From G025836975 sp048751585 (GTDB lineage Bacteria; Pseudomonadota; Gammaproteobacteria; Burkholderiales; Burkholderiaceae_B), in assembly GCF_048751585.1 (NCBI RefSeq), contig NZ_JAZHOB010000002.1:434001-498000 (forward strand): 64,000 bases of DNA. The letters are read 5' to 3'. This document shows, piece by piece, positions 34,962 to 43,371 of the stretch. The notes below the pieces were generated by a model. That model saw only the letters and a program-made list of their open reading frames with translations. It was not told the origin of the DNA and did no database searches. Both the position numbers and the translations under genes were made by a program. Every line of letters begins with the position of its first letter. The first letter of the stretch is position 1.

Positions 34962-35018
34962 GGCGATCTCCTGAGTAAACGCCCCGGCTTGGTGACTGTT
35001 CGGTGCGCCGCATCAAAG

Positions 35019-35033
35019 GGCAATCCCCGTGCC
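35019..35033 (-). promoter_or_regulatory. Sigma-54 promoter of the Pro-rich protein gene
   Basis: Minus strand reads GGCAC-GGGGA-TTGCC: all nine key positions match, with GG-N10-GC. Predicted start near 35008, leaving a 47-nt leader to ATG 34961. Confidence 0.82.
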
Positions 35034-35044
35034 CGCTCCTGTTG

Positions 35045-35059
35045 GGCACGCCACTTGCT
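35045..35059 (+). promoter_or_regulatory. Sigma-54 promoter of glycogen/trehalose operon
   Basis: GGCAC-GCCAC-TTGCT on the plus strand: all nine key positions match and GG-N10-GC is exact. Predicted start near 35070, a 135-nt leader before glgA GTG 35205. It is divergent from, and only 11 bp away from, the minus-strand element. Confidence 0.87.
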
Positions 35060-35204
35060 TGAATACAGGCAAGAGCAAGCGCGCCTGTAGCGGATTCCGG
35101 GGACTGTATAGGATTTACGTTTCCTGGCAGTTTTTACCGGACTCCAGGCAGCGGCAAACTCCGGCGCACGCCCGGCCATCGGGGCGGAATACTGGAGAAC
35201 TATC

Positions 35205-36851
35205 GTGGCATTGAATATTCTGGCTGTTTCCTCCGAAGCTTTTCCCCTGGCCAAGACGGGAGGCTTGGGCGACGCGGTAAGCGGGCTTTCACAATCGCTG
35301 AGCGACTGCGGCGTGCGTGTGACCTTGTTGCTTCCCGCATACCGCGGCACATTGCAGCATGTGCGCCATGTGCGCCGCGCAACGGTGCTTGGCGGCATCC
35401 CCGGTGGCGAGTCGGTCCTGCTGGCCGCCGAATGCCCGGAGCTGAAGTTGCCGGTATTGTTGCTGAAAAATGATGCCTTGTATAACCGCGATGGCTTGTA
35501 CGCGGCGCCCGATGGGACGGAATACGATGACAATGCCATCCGTTTTGCGGCGCTGGCGCACGCGGCCGCGCATGTTGCAAATGGGATCGATGCGATGGCG
35601 CGCCCCGACATTGTGCATGCGCATGACTGGCATGCCGCCTTGGTGCCTTTGCTGATGCGTCAGCTTGGCGTTGAAGGCGCCAAAACGGTCCTTACCTTGC
35701 ACAATGTAGCCTTTCAGGGCGTCTTCCCCATGTCGCTGGCTGATTCTCTGGGCATAGCCGAACGCTATTGCAATGATGCGGGCATGGAGTTCTGGGGACA
35801 ACTGAATTTTCTTAAAGCAGGCATACGCTACGCGGACTTGATCACCGTGGTAAGCCGGAACTACGCGCAAGAAATATTGACCGCTAAATTCGGCTGCGGC
35901 CTTGAGGGTGTGCTGGCAGAGCGGCGGGGCGACCTTGTCTCAATTCCTAACGGTATAGATACGGCACTGTGGAACCCGGAGGCCGATGGCTATTTGCACG
36001 GCCGCGAATTCGGCGTCGACAGGCTGGCCAACAAGGCGGTTTGCAAGCACGAGTTGCAGCAAGCCTTCGGCCTGGCCCAGCGTCCGGACGCCATGGTGAT
36101 GGCCATGGGCAGCCGGCTCACCAACCAGAAAATGGCCGACGTGGCCGTCGAGGCGATTCCGATTGCGCTGGATAAACATCCGCAGCTTCAGGCCTGCGTG
36201 ATTGGTCAAGGGGAAAAGAGGCTGGAAAGAGCGCTGGCCGAGGTCGCGCAACGCTATCCGGGCCGTTGCAGCGTTCACATTGGCTTCGATGAAGCGCAGG
36301 CGCACCTGCTGCATGCGGGGGCCGATATCCTGCTGCACGGCAGCCGATTCGAGCCCTTCGGCCTGACGCCCTTATATTCAATGCGCTATGGCACCATCCC
36401 CGTTGCTTCGCGGGTCGGCGGGATGGCCGACACCATCCTGGATCCGGGCATGCACAGGCCGGCCGCCGCCATGCGAAGCGCAACCGGCATTCTGTTCGAG
36501 GGCGATCACCCGCGCGATATGGCCCTGGCCATAGACCGTGCGATGGCGCTGCACGGTATGCCCGGAATCTGGAGCGTGATGCAGGCCAACGGCATGCGCG
36601 CCGATTTCAGCTGGGCCAAGACCGCGCCCTCTTATCTGAGCGTTTACCAATCCTTGAGGCCGGATGTTTCGCTAGGCCGTATTCCGGAGCGCTATCGCAG
36701 TATTTTGCCGGGCCGTGTATGGCAGCCGGGGGCTGCCAATGCGGCGCTTGCGGGATATTTTCCGGAATCGGCTGGCGGCGCCTTGGCGCGGCGCGTGCGC
36801 AAGGACACCCGCGCATCGTCCGCAACGGGGCATGAGGCCTCGGCCGCATGA
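35205..36851 (+). CDS. glgA: Glycogen synthase (GT5)
   Basis: 548-residue ADP-glucose:alpha-glucan glucosyltransferase, GT-B fold. N-terminal ILAVSSEAFPLAKTGGLGDAVSGL (about 4-28) has the KTGGL ADP-glucose site; HAHDWHAALVPLLM (about 140) and HNVAFQGVFP follow; the C-terminal domain has GSRLTNQKMADVAVEAIP (about 303) and GSRFEPFGLTPLYSMRYGTIPVASRVGGMADTI (about 380-412). The start is GTG at 35205 with a GGAG site. About 50 extra C-terminal residues trail beyond the usual end. glgC is absent here; in some GlgE organisms glycogen synthase can also make maltose-1-phosphate, so its acceptor use is open. First gene of block 2. Confidence 0.95.
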   Translation: MALNILAVSSEAFPLAKTGGLGDAVSGLSQSLSDCGVRVTLLLPAYRGTLQHVRHVRRATVLGGIPGGESVLLAAECPELKLPVLLLKNDALYNRDGLYAAPDGTEYDDNAIRFAALAHAAAHVANGIDAMARPDIVHAHDWHAALVPLLMRQLGVEGAKTVLTLHNVAFQGVFPMSLADSLGIAERYCNDAGMEFWGQLNFLKAGIRYADLITVVSRNYAQEILTAKFGCGLEGVLAERRGDLVSIPNGIDTALWNPEADGYLHGREFGVDRLANKAVCKHELQQAFGLAQRPDAMVMAMGSRLTNQKMADVAVEAIPIALDKHPQLQACVIGQGEKRLERALAEVAQRYPGRCSVHIGFDEAQAHLLHAGADILLHGSRFEPFGLTPLYSMRYGTIPVASRVGGMADTILDPGMHRPAAAMRSATGILFEGDHPRDMALAIDRAMALHGMPGIWSVMQANGMRADFSWAKTAPSYLSVYQSLRPDVSLGRIPERYRSILPGRVWQPGAANAALAGYFPESAGGALARRVRKDTRASSATGHEASAA

Positions 36852-39800
36852 CGGCCATGCGCATCTACCATGTTTCTTCTGATGGGGCCGCTTCGGCTGG
36901 GCGGCCGGCTCCCGCATTGTGGGACGCTTCCTGCGCGCGCGCGAAGGCGCTGGGGTTCGATTGCCTACTGGCGGGCCCGCTTCAAGAACCGGCGCGGGCG
37001 GGAGACGCAGCCCGGCGCCATGGCCTGATGCTGCTCATGGATTTGGATCTGGACAAGACTGCCAGCCTTGAAAGCCGGACGCAGTTGCTGGGCGCATGGC
37101 TGGATGCCGGCGTTGCGGGCTTTCGCTGCCGACAACCCGCGTCGGTGCCCGGCCGAGCCTGGCACGAGCTGATAAGCCAGGTGCATGCCGGGCATCCCGA
37201 CTGCGCCTTTCTGGCCTGGACGCCTGGACTGACACCCCAGCAAGTGCATGCACTGGAAGCTTGCGGATTCGATGCTACGTTCGGATCTGCGCCATGGTGG
37301 AACTATCGGGCGCTCTGGTTGATGGAAGAGTCCGACCGCTTGCGGCGGGTGGCGCCTGTCATTCAACCGGTATGGGATATCGATGCCGGCGTTGCTCAAG
37401 ACCCATGGGACGGCAGCGCCGCCATCGGCTGGCCGGCGGGCAGGCGGCTTTGGGCGGCGGCGTTCTTCGGCGATGGGATCCTGATGCCGGCTGGCTTCGA
37501 GGACGTCGCAGGCGAAGAGGCTGTCATCGCGGCGAATCGCTGGTTGGCCAGGTGCCGTATGGCGGCATCGAATCCCTTGCGCCGCTTGTCCGGCCCGGCC
37601 GCGGATATCACTGTCTGGTTTCGCGGGGGCGAGCCGGCGCAATTGCTTTTGCTGAATCCGGATGATGGCGCTTCGGCCGCCGTCGATCGACGGATCATCG
37701 CTTCCCGGATGCCGGGCAGCTATAGCGTGCCTGACGATGCAAACCCCGCCCTTCCAGTCTCTCTGGAGGCGGGGCGCTGGATGGTGCTGTCCGCTGCTTC
37801 CGTTCGGCCGGTCAAGGCACCGTTGCGCCAGCCTGGGCCGTCCAAGCCGACGCAGCAGGCCACGCAAGGCCCGCGCATTGCCATAGAAAACATCGCGCCG
37901 CGCATAGCCGATGGGCAGTTTCCCATCAAGCGCGCGATGGGCGATGCCGTGCGCGTGCAGGCGGATGTTTTCATGGACGGCCACGATCGGATCGCGGCCT
38001 GCCTGCTGTGGCGCGCTGCCGACGAGGCCCAATGGCGCCGTGTACCGATGCGCGCCCTGGGAAACGACAGGTGGGAAGGAGAGTTCATGCCCGAGCGCCT
38101 GGGACGGCACTGCTATACAGTGCAAGCCTGGCTCGATGTCTGGGGTTCATACTGCGACGGCCTGCGGAAAAAACAGGCCGCCGAGCAGGATGTGTCGCTG
38201 GATGTCGAGGAAGGCCGCATCCTTATCGCCTCCGCGCTGGAGCATATGCAGGACGAAATGCCGGAGGTGGCCGCCGAAGTCGCCGCCCTGTTGCGCACTG
38301 TCGGTCGTCCGCAGGGAAACAAGCCCAGGCCGCAGCGGGGGCTGTCGCTGACAGGGGTTTCCGCCCGCAAGCCCGAGGTTCGTCCCTTGCCGGTCGCCGA
38401 ACCGGAACAGGTGCGCATCTTGTTGTCCGAGTCGGCGGAGCAAATCATGCGCGCCGCCGACACACGCCCATTTGAGGCTTGCGCCCCCATCTATCCACTT
38501 ACCGTGGACAGGCGCGAGGCGCGTTTTTCCAGTTGGTACGAACTGTTCCCGCGCTCGCAAAGCCGCTCTGCCGGCGTCCATGGCATGTTCAGGGATGTGA
38601 TCGACCGCCTGCCGGCCATACGCGATATGGGTTTCGATACCTTGTATTTCCCTCCTATCCACCCGATCGGGCAAACCAACCGCAAGGGCCGGAACAATGC
38701 CTTGTCGGCCGGGCCCGACGATCCCGGAAGCCCGTACGCCATCGGTTCTTCCGAGGGCGGGCATGAGGCCGTGCATCCCTTGCTGGGAACGCTGGACGAT
38801 TTCCGGGAATTGCTGCGTGCGGCAAACGATCACGGCCTGGAGATCGCGTTGGATTTTGCCATCCAGTGTTCGCCCGACCATCCCTGGCTGAAGGAGCATC
38901 CCGAATGGTTCGACTGGCGCGCCGATGGTTCTTTGCGCTATGCGGAGAACCCGCCCAAACGCTACGAAGACATTGTCAACCCCGACTTTTATGCCGATGC
39001 GACCGCAGCGGCGCCGCAGATGGCCTTGTGGCGGGCTTTGCGCGATGCCGTGCTGTTCTGGGTACAGCAGGGAGTGCGCGCATTCCGGGTCGATAATCCG
39101 CACACCAAGCCCTTGCCGTTCTGGCAATGGCTGATTGCGCAGGTGCAGGCGGAGCATCCCGATGTCCTGTTCTTGTCGGAAGCGTTTACGCGGCCGAAAA
39201 TGATGTACAGGCTGGCCAAATTGGGGTTTACGCAGTCCTATACCTACTTCACCTGGCGTCACGGCAAGCAGGAACTTACGGACTACCTGACCGAACTGAA
39301 CGCGCCGCCGGCGGCCGATTGCTTCCGGCCGCATTTCTTCGTCAATACGCCCGACATCAACCCTTATTTCCTTCACGACTCCGGCAGGCCGGGCTTCCTT
39401 ATTCGGGCGGCGCTGGCGGCCACCACATCGGGCTTATGGGGCATGTACAACGGCTTCGAGCTTTGCGAGGCCAGGAATCTGCCCGGCAAGGAGGAATATC
39501 TTGATTCGGAAAAGTACGAGCTGCGTTCCTGGGACTGGAGCCTGCCGGGAAACATCATTGCGGAGATAACCCGCTTGAACCAGTTGCGCCGTCAGAACCC
39601 CGCGCTTCAGTCCCATCTGGGGCTGCGGTTTCACCAGATCGACAATGAGCGGATTCTCTTTTTTTCCAAGACGGCTCCGGAAGGGGACAGCATAGTACTG
39701 GTCGCCATCAGCCTGGATCCATTCGCCCGACAGATCGGAACACTGGAATTGCCCCTATGGGAATGGGGCTTGCAAGGCAAGGAGGCAGTATCCATGCGTG

Positions 39801-39904
39801 AGCTGTACGACGACCAGCGCTTCAGCTTGCACGGCATGCACCACCGCATCGAACTGGCGCCCGAGCGCCCCTTCCTGCTTTGGAGTGTGGAAGGCGCTGT
39901 GTAG
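36848..39904 (+). CDS. glgE: Alpha-1,4-glucan:maltose-1-phosphate maltosyltransferase with N-terminal extra GH13-like module
   Basis: 1018-residue GlgE (GH13_3), which extends alpha-glucan by maltosyl units from maltose-1-phosphate. The catalytic half (about 365-1018) has the N-terminal beta-sandwich (IAPRIADGQFPIKRAMGD), TLYFPPIHPIGQTNRKGRNN, nucleophile Asp749 in VRAFRVDNPHTKP, acid/base Glu778 in FLSEAFTRP and Asp836 in VNTPDINP. The first roughly 340 residues are extra compared with actinobacterial GlgE (about 660-700) and look like a shortened, inactive GH13 barrel: GVAGFRCRQP has Arg95 where a nucleophile Asp would be. ATGA overlap with glgA. Confidence 0.94.
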   Translation: MTAMRIYHVSSDGAASAGRPAPALWDASCARAKALGFDCLLAGPLQEPARAGDAARRHGLMLLMDLDLDKTASLESRTQLLGAWLDAGVAGFRCRQPASVPGRAWHELISQVHAGHPDCAFLAWTPGLTPQQVHALEACGFDATFGSAPWWNYRALWLMEESDRLRRVAPVIQPVWDIDAGVAQDPWDGSAAIGWPAGRRLWAAAFFGDGILMPAGFEDVAGEEAVIAANRWLARCRMAASNPLRRLSGPAADITVWFRGGEPAQLLLLNPDDGASAAVDRRIIASRMPGSYSVPDDANPALPVSLEAGRWMVLSAASVRPVKAPLRQPGPSKPTQQATQGPRIAIENIAPRIADGQFPIKRAMGDAVRVQADVFMDGHDRIAACLLWRAADEAQWRRVPMRALGNDRWEGEFMPERLGRHCYTVQAWLDVWGSYCDGLRKKQAAEQDVSLDVEEGRILIASALEHMQDEMPEVAAEVAALLRTVGRPQGNKPRPQRGLSLTGVSARKPEVRPLPVAEPEQVRILLSESAEQIMRAADTRPFEACAPIYPLTVDRREARFSSWYELFPRSQSRSAGVHGMFRDVIDRLPAIRDMGFDTLYFPPIHPIGQTNRKGRNNALSAGPDDPGSPYAIGSSEGGHEAVHPLLGTLDDFRELLRAANDHGLEIALDFAIQCSPDHPWLKEHPEWFDWRADGSLRYAENPPKRYEDIVNPDFYADATAAAPQMALWRALRDAVLFWVQQGVRAFRVDNPHTKPLPFWQWLIAQVQAEHPDVLFLSEAFTRPKMMYRLAKLGFTQSYTYFTWRHGKQELTDYLTELNAPPAADCFRPHFFVNTPDINPYFLHDSGRPGFLIRAALAATTSGLWGMYNGFELCEARNLPGKEEYLDSEKYELRSWDWSLPGNIIAEITRLNQLRRQNPALQSHLGLRFHQIDNERILFFSKTAPEGDSIVLVAISLDPFARQIGTLELPLWEWGLQGKEAVSMRELYDDQRFSLHGMHHRIELAPERPFLLWSVEGAV

Positions 39905-39943
39905 AGCCATGGTGGCTACCGCTACCCGTCGCGCAACGGGGCA

Positions 39944-42900
39944 ATGACAGAGGGCTTCATGACCCAGGCAGTAAAAGACAGATCAGAACAAGCGCATGAC
40001 CCGCTCTGGTACAAAGACGCGGTCATCTACCAATTGCATGTCAAGTCGTTCTTCGATGCGAACGATGACGGCCAGGGTGATTTCGCCGGACTGATCACGA
40101 AACTGGATTACATTGCCGGCTTGGGTGTCAATACGGTCTGGCTGTTGCCGTTCTACCCGTCCCCCCGGCTTGACGATGGCTATGACATTGCCGAGTACCG
40201 CGGCGTGCATGAGGATTACGGAGCGCTTCCCGACGTCAGGAAGCTCATACGCGCCGCGCATGCGCGCGGTTTGCGCGTCATTACCGAGTTAGTCGTCAAC
40301 CATACCTCGGACCAGCATGCCTGGTTCCAGCGCGCGCGGCGCGCCAAGCCGGGCTCGGCGGCCCGGAATTTCTATGTCTGGTCCGATAACGATCAGGCCT
40401 ATGCGGGCACACGCATCATTTTCTGCGACACCGAAAAGTCCAACTGGACGTGGGATCCCGTCGCGGGCGCTTATTTCTGGCATCGTTTCTATTCGCACCA
40501 ACCCGATCTGAACTACGACAACCCTCGGGTGCTGGAAGCGGTGATCGGCGTCATGCGGTTCTGGCTCGACATGGGTGTGGACGGCTTGCGGCTGGATGCC
40601 GTGCCCTATCTGGTCGAGCGCGAGGGCACCAACAACGAGAACCTGCCGGAAACGCATGAAATCCTCAAGCGCATACGCGCCGCCCTGGACCAGGAATACC
40701 CTGATCGCATGCTTTTGGCCGAAGCCAATCAATGGCCCGAGGACGCGCAAGAATACTTCGGGCAGGGCGATGAATGCCACATGTCCTTTCATTTTCCATT
40801 GATGCCGCGCATGTACATGGCCATTGCCCGGGCCGATCGGCTGCCGATCACGGACATCATGCAGCAGACGCCCGAGATTCCTGAGGGCTGCCAATGGGCA
40901 ATTTTCCTGCGCAATCACGACGAGCTGACCCTGGAGATGGTAACCAGCAGCGAACGCGATTATTTATGGGATGTCTATGCCGTCGACCGGCGCGCACGCA
41001 TCAACCTGGGAATACGGCGGCGCCTGGCGCCGTTGCTGGAGCGCGACCGGCGCCGCATCGAACTCATGAACAGCCTGCTGCTTTCCATGCCGGGCACACC
41101 GGTGCTGTATTACGGAGACGAAATCGGCATGGGCGACAACATTCACCTGGGCGATCGCGACGGCGTCCGAACGCCTATGCAATGGAGTCCCGATCGGAAC
41201 GGCGGGTTTTCGCGGGCGGATCCTGAAAGACTGTCGCTGCCGGTCTTGATGGGCCCTTTGTACGGCTATGAGGCCGTCAACGTCGAAGCCCAGCAGCGCG
41301 ACCCGCATTCCCTGCTCAACTGGACGCGGCGCATGCTGGCCAAACGCCAGCAAACCCATGTTTTCGGCCGTGGCAGCTTGCGCTTTCTATTTCCGGGAAA
41401 CCGGAAGATCCTGGCCTATCAGAGAGAGTATGAAGGAACCGCGCTGCTGTGCGTCGCCAATCTCTCCGACGCTTCGCAGCCGGTCGAACTGGATTTGGCC
41501 CCCATGGCCGGCAGGGTGCCCATCGAGTTGCTGGGCGGCACGCCTTTCCCCACCATCGGGACACTGCCCTACCTGCTCACGCTTCCCCCTTATGGCTTTT
41601 ATTGGTTCGAGCTGAGCGATAGCGCCGCCCCGCCCGCCTGGCATGCGAGCAGCCCGCCGCAAATGCCGGAATACGTGACTCTGGTGTTGCGCCGAAAGAC
41701 GGGATATCAATTGGTGGAAGGCTCGCGCAAAGCCTTGTGCAATCAGGTCCTGCCGCTTTATTTTGAGCGCCAGCGATGGTATGCCGGCGGGCGGGCGCCC
41801 GATTCCGTCGAGATCGCGTACATCGTTCCGCTATCGTCGAGCGCCGCCGATCACGGCGAGCTGTTCCTGGCCGAGTTCGATGTCCCGGGAGATGATGGAT
41901 CGCAACGTTATTTCCTGCCGCTGGCCTTGATATGGTCTGAAACGATCGATGGCATGCCGGCCCAGTACGCAATGGCCCGAGTACGCAGGGGCTCTGAGCT
42001 GGGTCTGGCCACCGATGCCTATTCCCTGCCGGACTTCTCGCAAGCCTTGCTGGAGAGCTGGCGGAAAGAGCGGCAGATATCCATCGATGTCAGCCGCGGA
42101 CGGTCCCTGCTGCATTTTCGGGCGGAACCTGGGCTGCAAACCATGGACTGGCCGGAAGACCTGACCGTGGACTGGTTTCACGGCGAGCAGTCCAATAGTT
42201 CAATGCTGCTGGGCAGCCTGGCTGTCCTGAAGTTGTTGCGCCATGTCACGGCCGGCGTGCACCCGGAAGCTGAAATGACTCGTCAATTGACCTTGTTGGG
42301 CTATGGCAATTCCGCCGCATTGCTTGGAGAGCTCGTGCGCGTGGATGAGGATGGAACTCCGCATACGCTGGCCCTGCTGCACGCCCGCATACCGAATCAG
42401 GGCGACGCCTGGGGCTGGACGCAAGATTATCTGAAGCGTACGCTGGAAAATGCCGCGCTGATCGGTGAAAGCCAGGCCGACTACCGCGAAGACTTATTGG
42501 GTTATACAACGATCGCCGCGACGATAGGGCAGCGCCTGGCACAGTTGCATGCGGTGCTGGCCTTGCCTTGCGACGATCCGGCTTTCCAGCCTGAAAAGGC
42601 CGGCAAGGACGATGCGCAGGCATGGGCGAAAGATATCCGGGATCTGTTCAATGCCGCCATGAAGGCCGCCGCTGCTCGCAGATCCACGCTTTCCGAGGCG
42701 GGAGTCCTTCAACTTGATGAACTCAAGTCTTTGAAGAAAGCATTGATGGAAGAGATCGGCATCCAGGCACTGGCGCTGGCCGGCACGATGCGAACCCGCA
42801 TTCATGGGGACTTTCATCTGGGCCAAGTGCTTATTTCCCAGAACGATGTTTATCTGATCGATTTTGAAGGTGAGCCGGCGCGTTCACTGGAACAGCGCCG

Positions 42901-43369
42901 TGGGAAAAGCTGTCCATGGCGCGATGTGGCCGGCTTGCTGCGCTCCTTCGATTATGCCTGCGCCGCCTTCCTGGCATCGGATGCCGCCGCGGAACCCATA
43001 GGCGCGGATTCCGCAATGGCCGAAGGCGGCGGCCTGGCCCCCGCCGCCATGGGAGGGGCCGCCCTTCCACAGCAAAGGCGCATTCTCCTGGAACAGTTCT
43101 GCACCAGCGCCACGACATCGTTCCTGGACGGCTATCGGCAAGGCGTCCGGGACACGCAGGATCATCCCGCTGATGAAAGCGCTCCTGCCAAACCCGTCAT
43201 GGAGGGTGGATCCCTGCTGGAGCTGGCCTTGTTGGAGAAGGCCACCTACGAAATTTGCTACGAAGCGGCGCACCGCCCCGACTGGCTGGGCATTCCGCTG
43301 GAAGGCTTGCTTCGTGTCGCCCGCCGCCTGCTTGCGGGACGAACCGAACAGGGCAAGGACAAGGGCTAA
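39944..43369 (+). CDS. treS: Trehalose synthase-maltokinase fusion (TreS-Pep2)
   Basis: 1141-residue bifunctional protein. Residues about 18-575 are a GH13 trehalose synthase isomerising trehalose and maltose: HVKSFFDANDDGQGDFAGL, nucleophile Asp218 in GVDGLRLDAVPYL, acid/base Glu in LLAEANQWPEDAQ, and FLRNHDELTLEMV. Residues about 590-1141 are a maltokinase (Pep2/Mak) using ATP to make maltose-1-phosphate, with the aminoglycoside-kinase-like catalytic IHGDFHLGQVLI (His954) and YLIDFEGEPARSLEQRR. The fusion channels trehalose to the substrate of GlgE, encoded just upstream. The start could also be ATG 39959, which has a better GAGGG site. Confidence 0.95.
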   Translation: MTEGFMTQAVKDRSEQAHDPLWYKDAVIYQLHVKSFFDANDDGQGDFAGLITKLDYIAGLGVNTVWLLPFYPSPRLDDGYDIAEYRGVHEDYGALPDVRKLIRAAHARGLRVITELVVNHTSDQHAWFQRARRAKPGSAARNFYVWSDNDQAYAGTRIIFCDTEKSNWTWDPVAGAYFWHRFYSHQPDLNYDNPRVLEAVIGVMRFWLDMGVDGLRLDAVPYLVEREGTNNENLPETHEILKRIRAALDQEYPDRMLLAEANQWPEDAQEYFGQGDECHMSFHFPLMPRMYMAIARADRLPITDIMQQTPEIPEGCQWAIFLRNHDELTLEMVTSSERDYLWDVYAVDRRARINLGIRRRLAPLLERDRRRIELMNSLLLSMPGTPVLYYGDEIGMGDNIHLGDRDGVRTPMQWSPDRNGGFSRADPERLSLPVLMGPLYGYEAVNVEAQQRDPHSLLNWTRRMLAKRQQTHVFGRGSLRFLFPGNRKILAYQREYEGTALLCVANLSDASQPVELDLAPMAGRVPIELLGGTPFPTIGTLPYLLTLPPYGFYWFELSDSAAPPAWHASSPPQMPEYVTLVLRRKTGYQLVEGSRKALCNQVLPLYFERQRWYAGGRAPDSVEIAYIVPLSSSAADHGELFLAEFDVPGDDGSQRYFLPLALIWSETIDGMPAQYAMARVRRGSELGLATDAYSLPDFSQALLESWRKERQISIDVSRGRSLLHFRAEPGLQTMDWPEDLTVDWFHGEQSNSSMLLGSLAVLKLLRHVTAGVHPEAEMTRQLTLLGYGNSAALLGELVRVDEDGTPHTLALLHARIPNQGDAWGWTQDYLKRTLENAALIGESQADYREDLLGYTTIAATIGQRLAQLHAVLALPCDDPAFQPEKAGKDDAQAWAKDIRDLFNAAMKAAAARRSTLSEAGVLQLDELKSLKKALMEEIGIQALALAGTMRTRIHGDFHLGQVLISQNDVYLIDFEGEPARSLEQRRGKSCPWRDVAGLLRSFDYACAAFLASDAAAEPIGADSAMAEGGGLAPAAMGGAALPQQRRILLEQFCTSATTSFLDGYRQGVRDTQDHPADESAPAKPVMEGGSLLELALLEKATYEICYEAAHRPDWLGIPLEGLLRVARRLLAGRTEQGKDKG

Positions 43370-43371
43370 CC

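Noticed and set aside
43255..43371. Upstream in-frame extension of glgB
   Set aside because: It overlaps the conserved C-terminus of the maltokinase in another frame; ATG 43372 gives the natural start.
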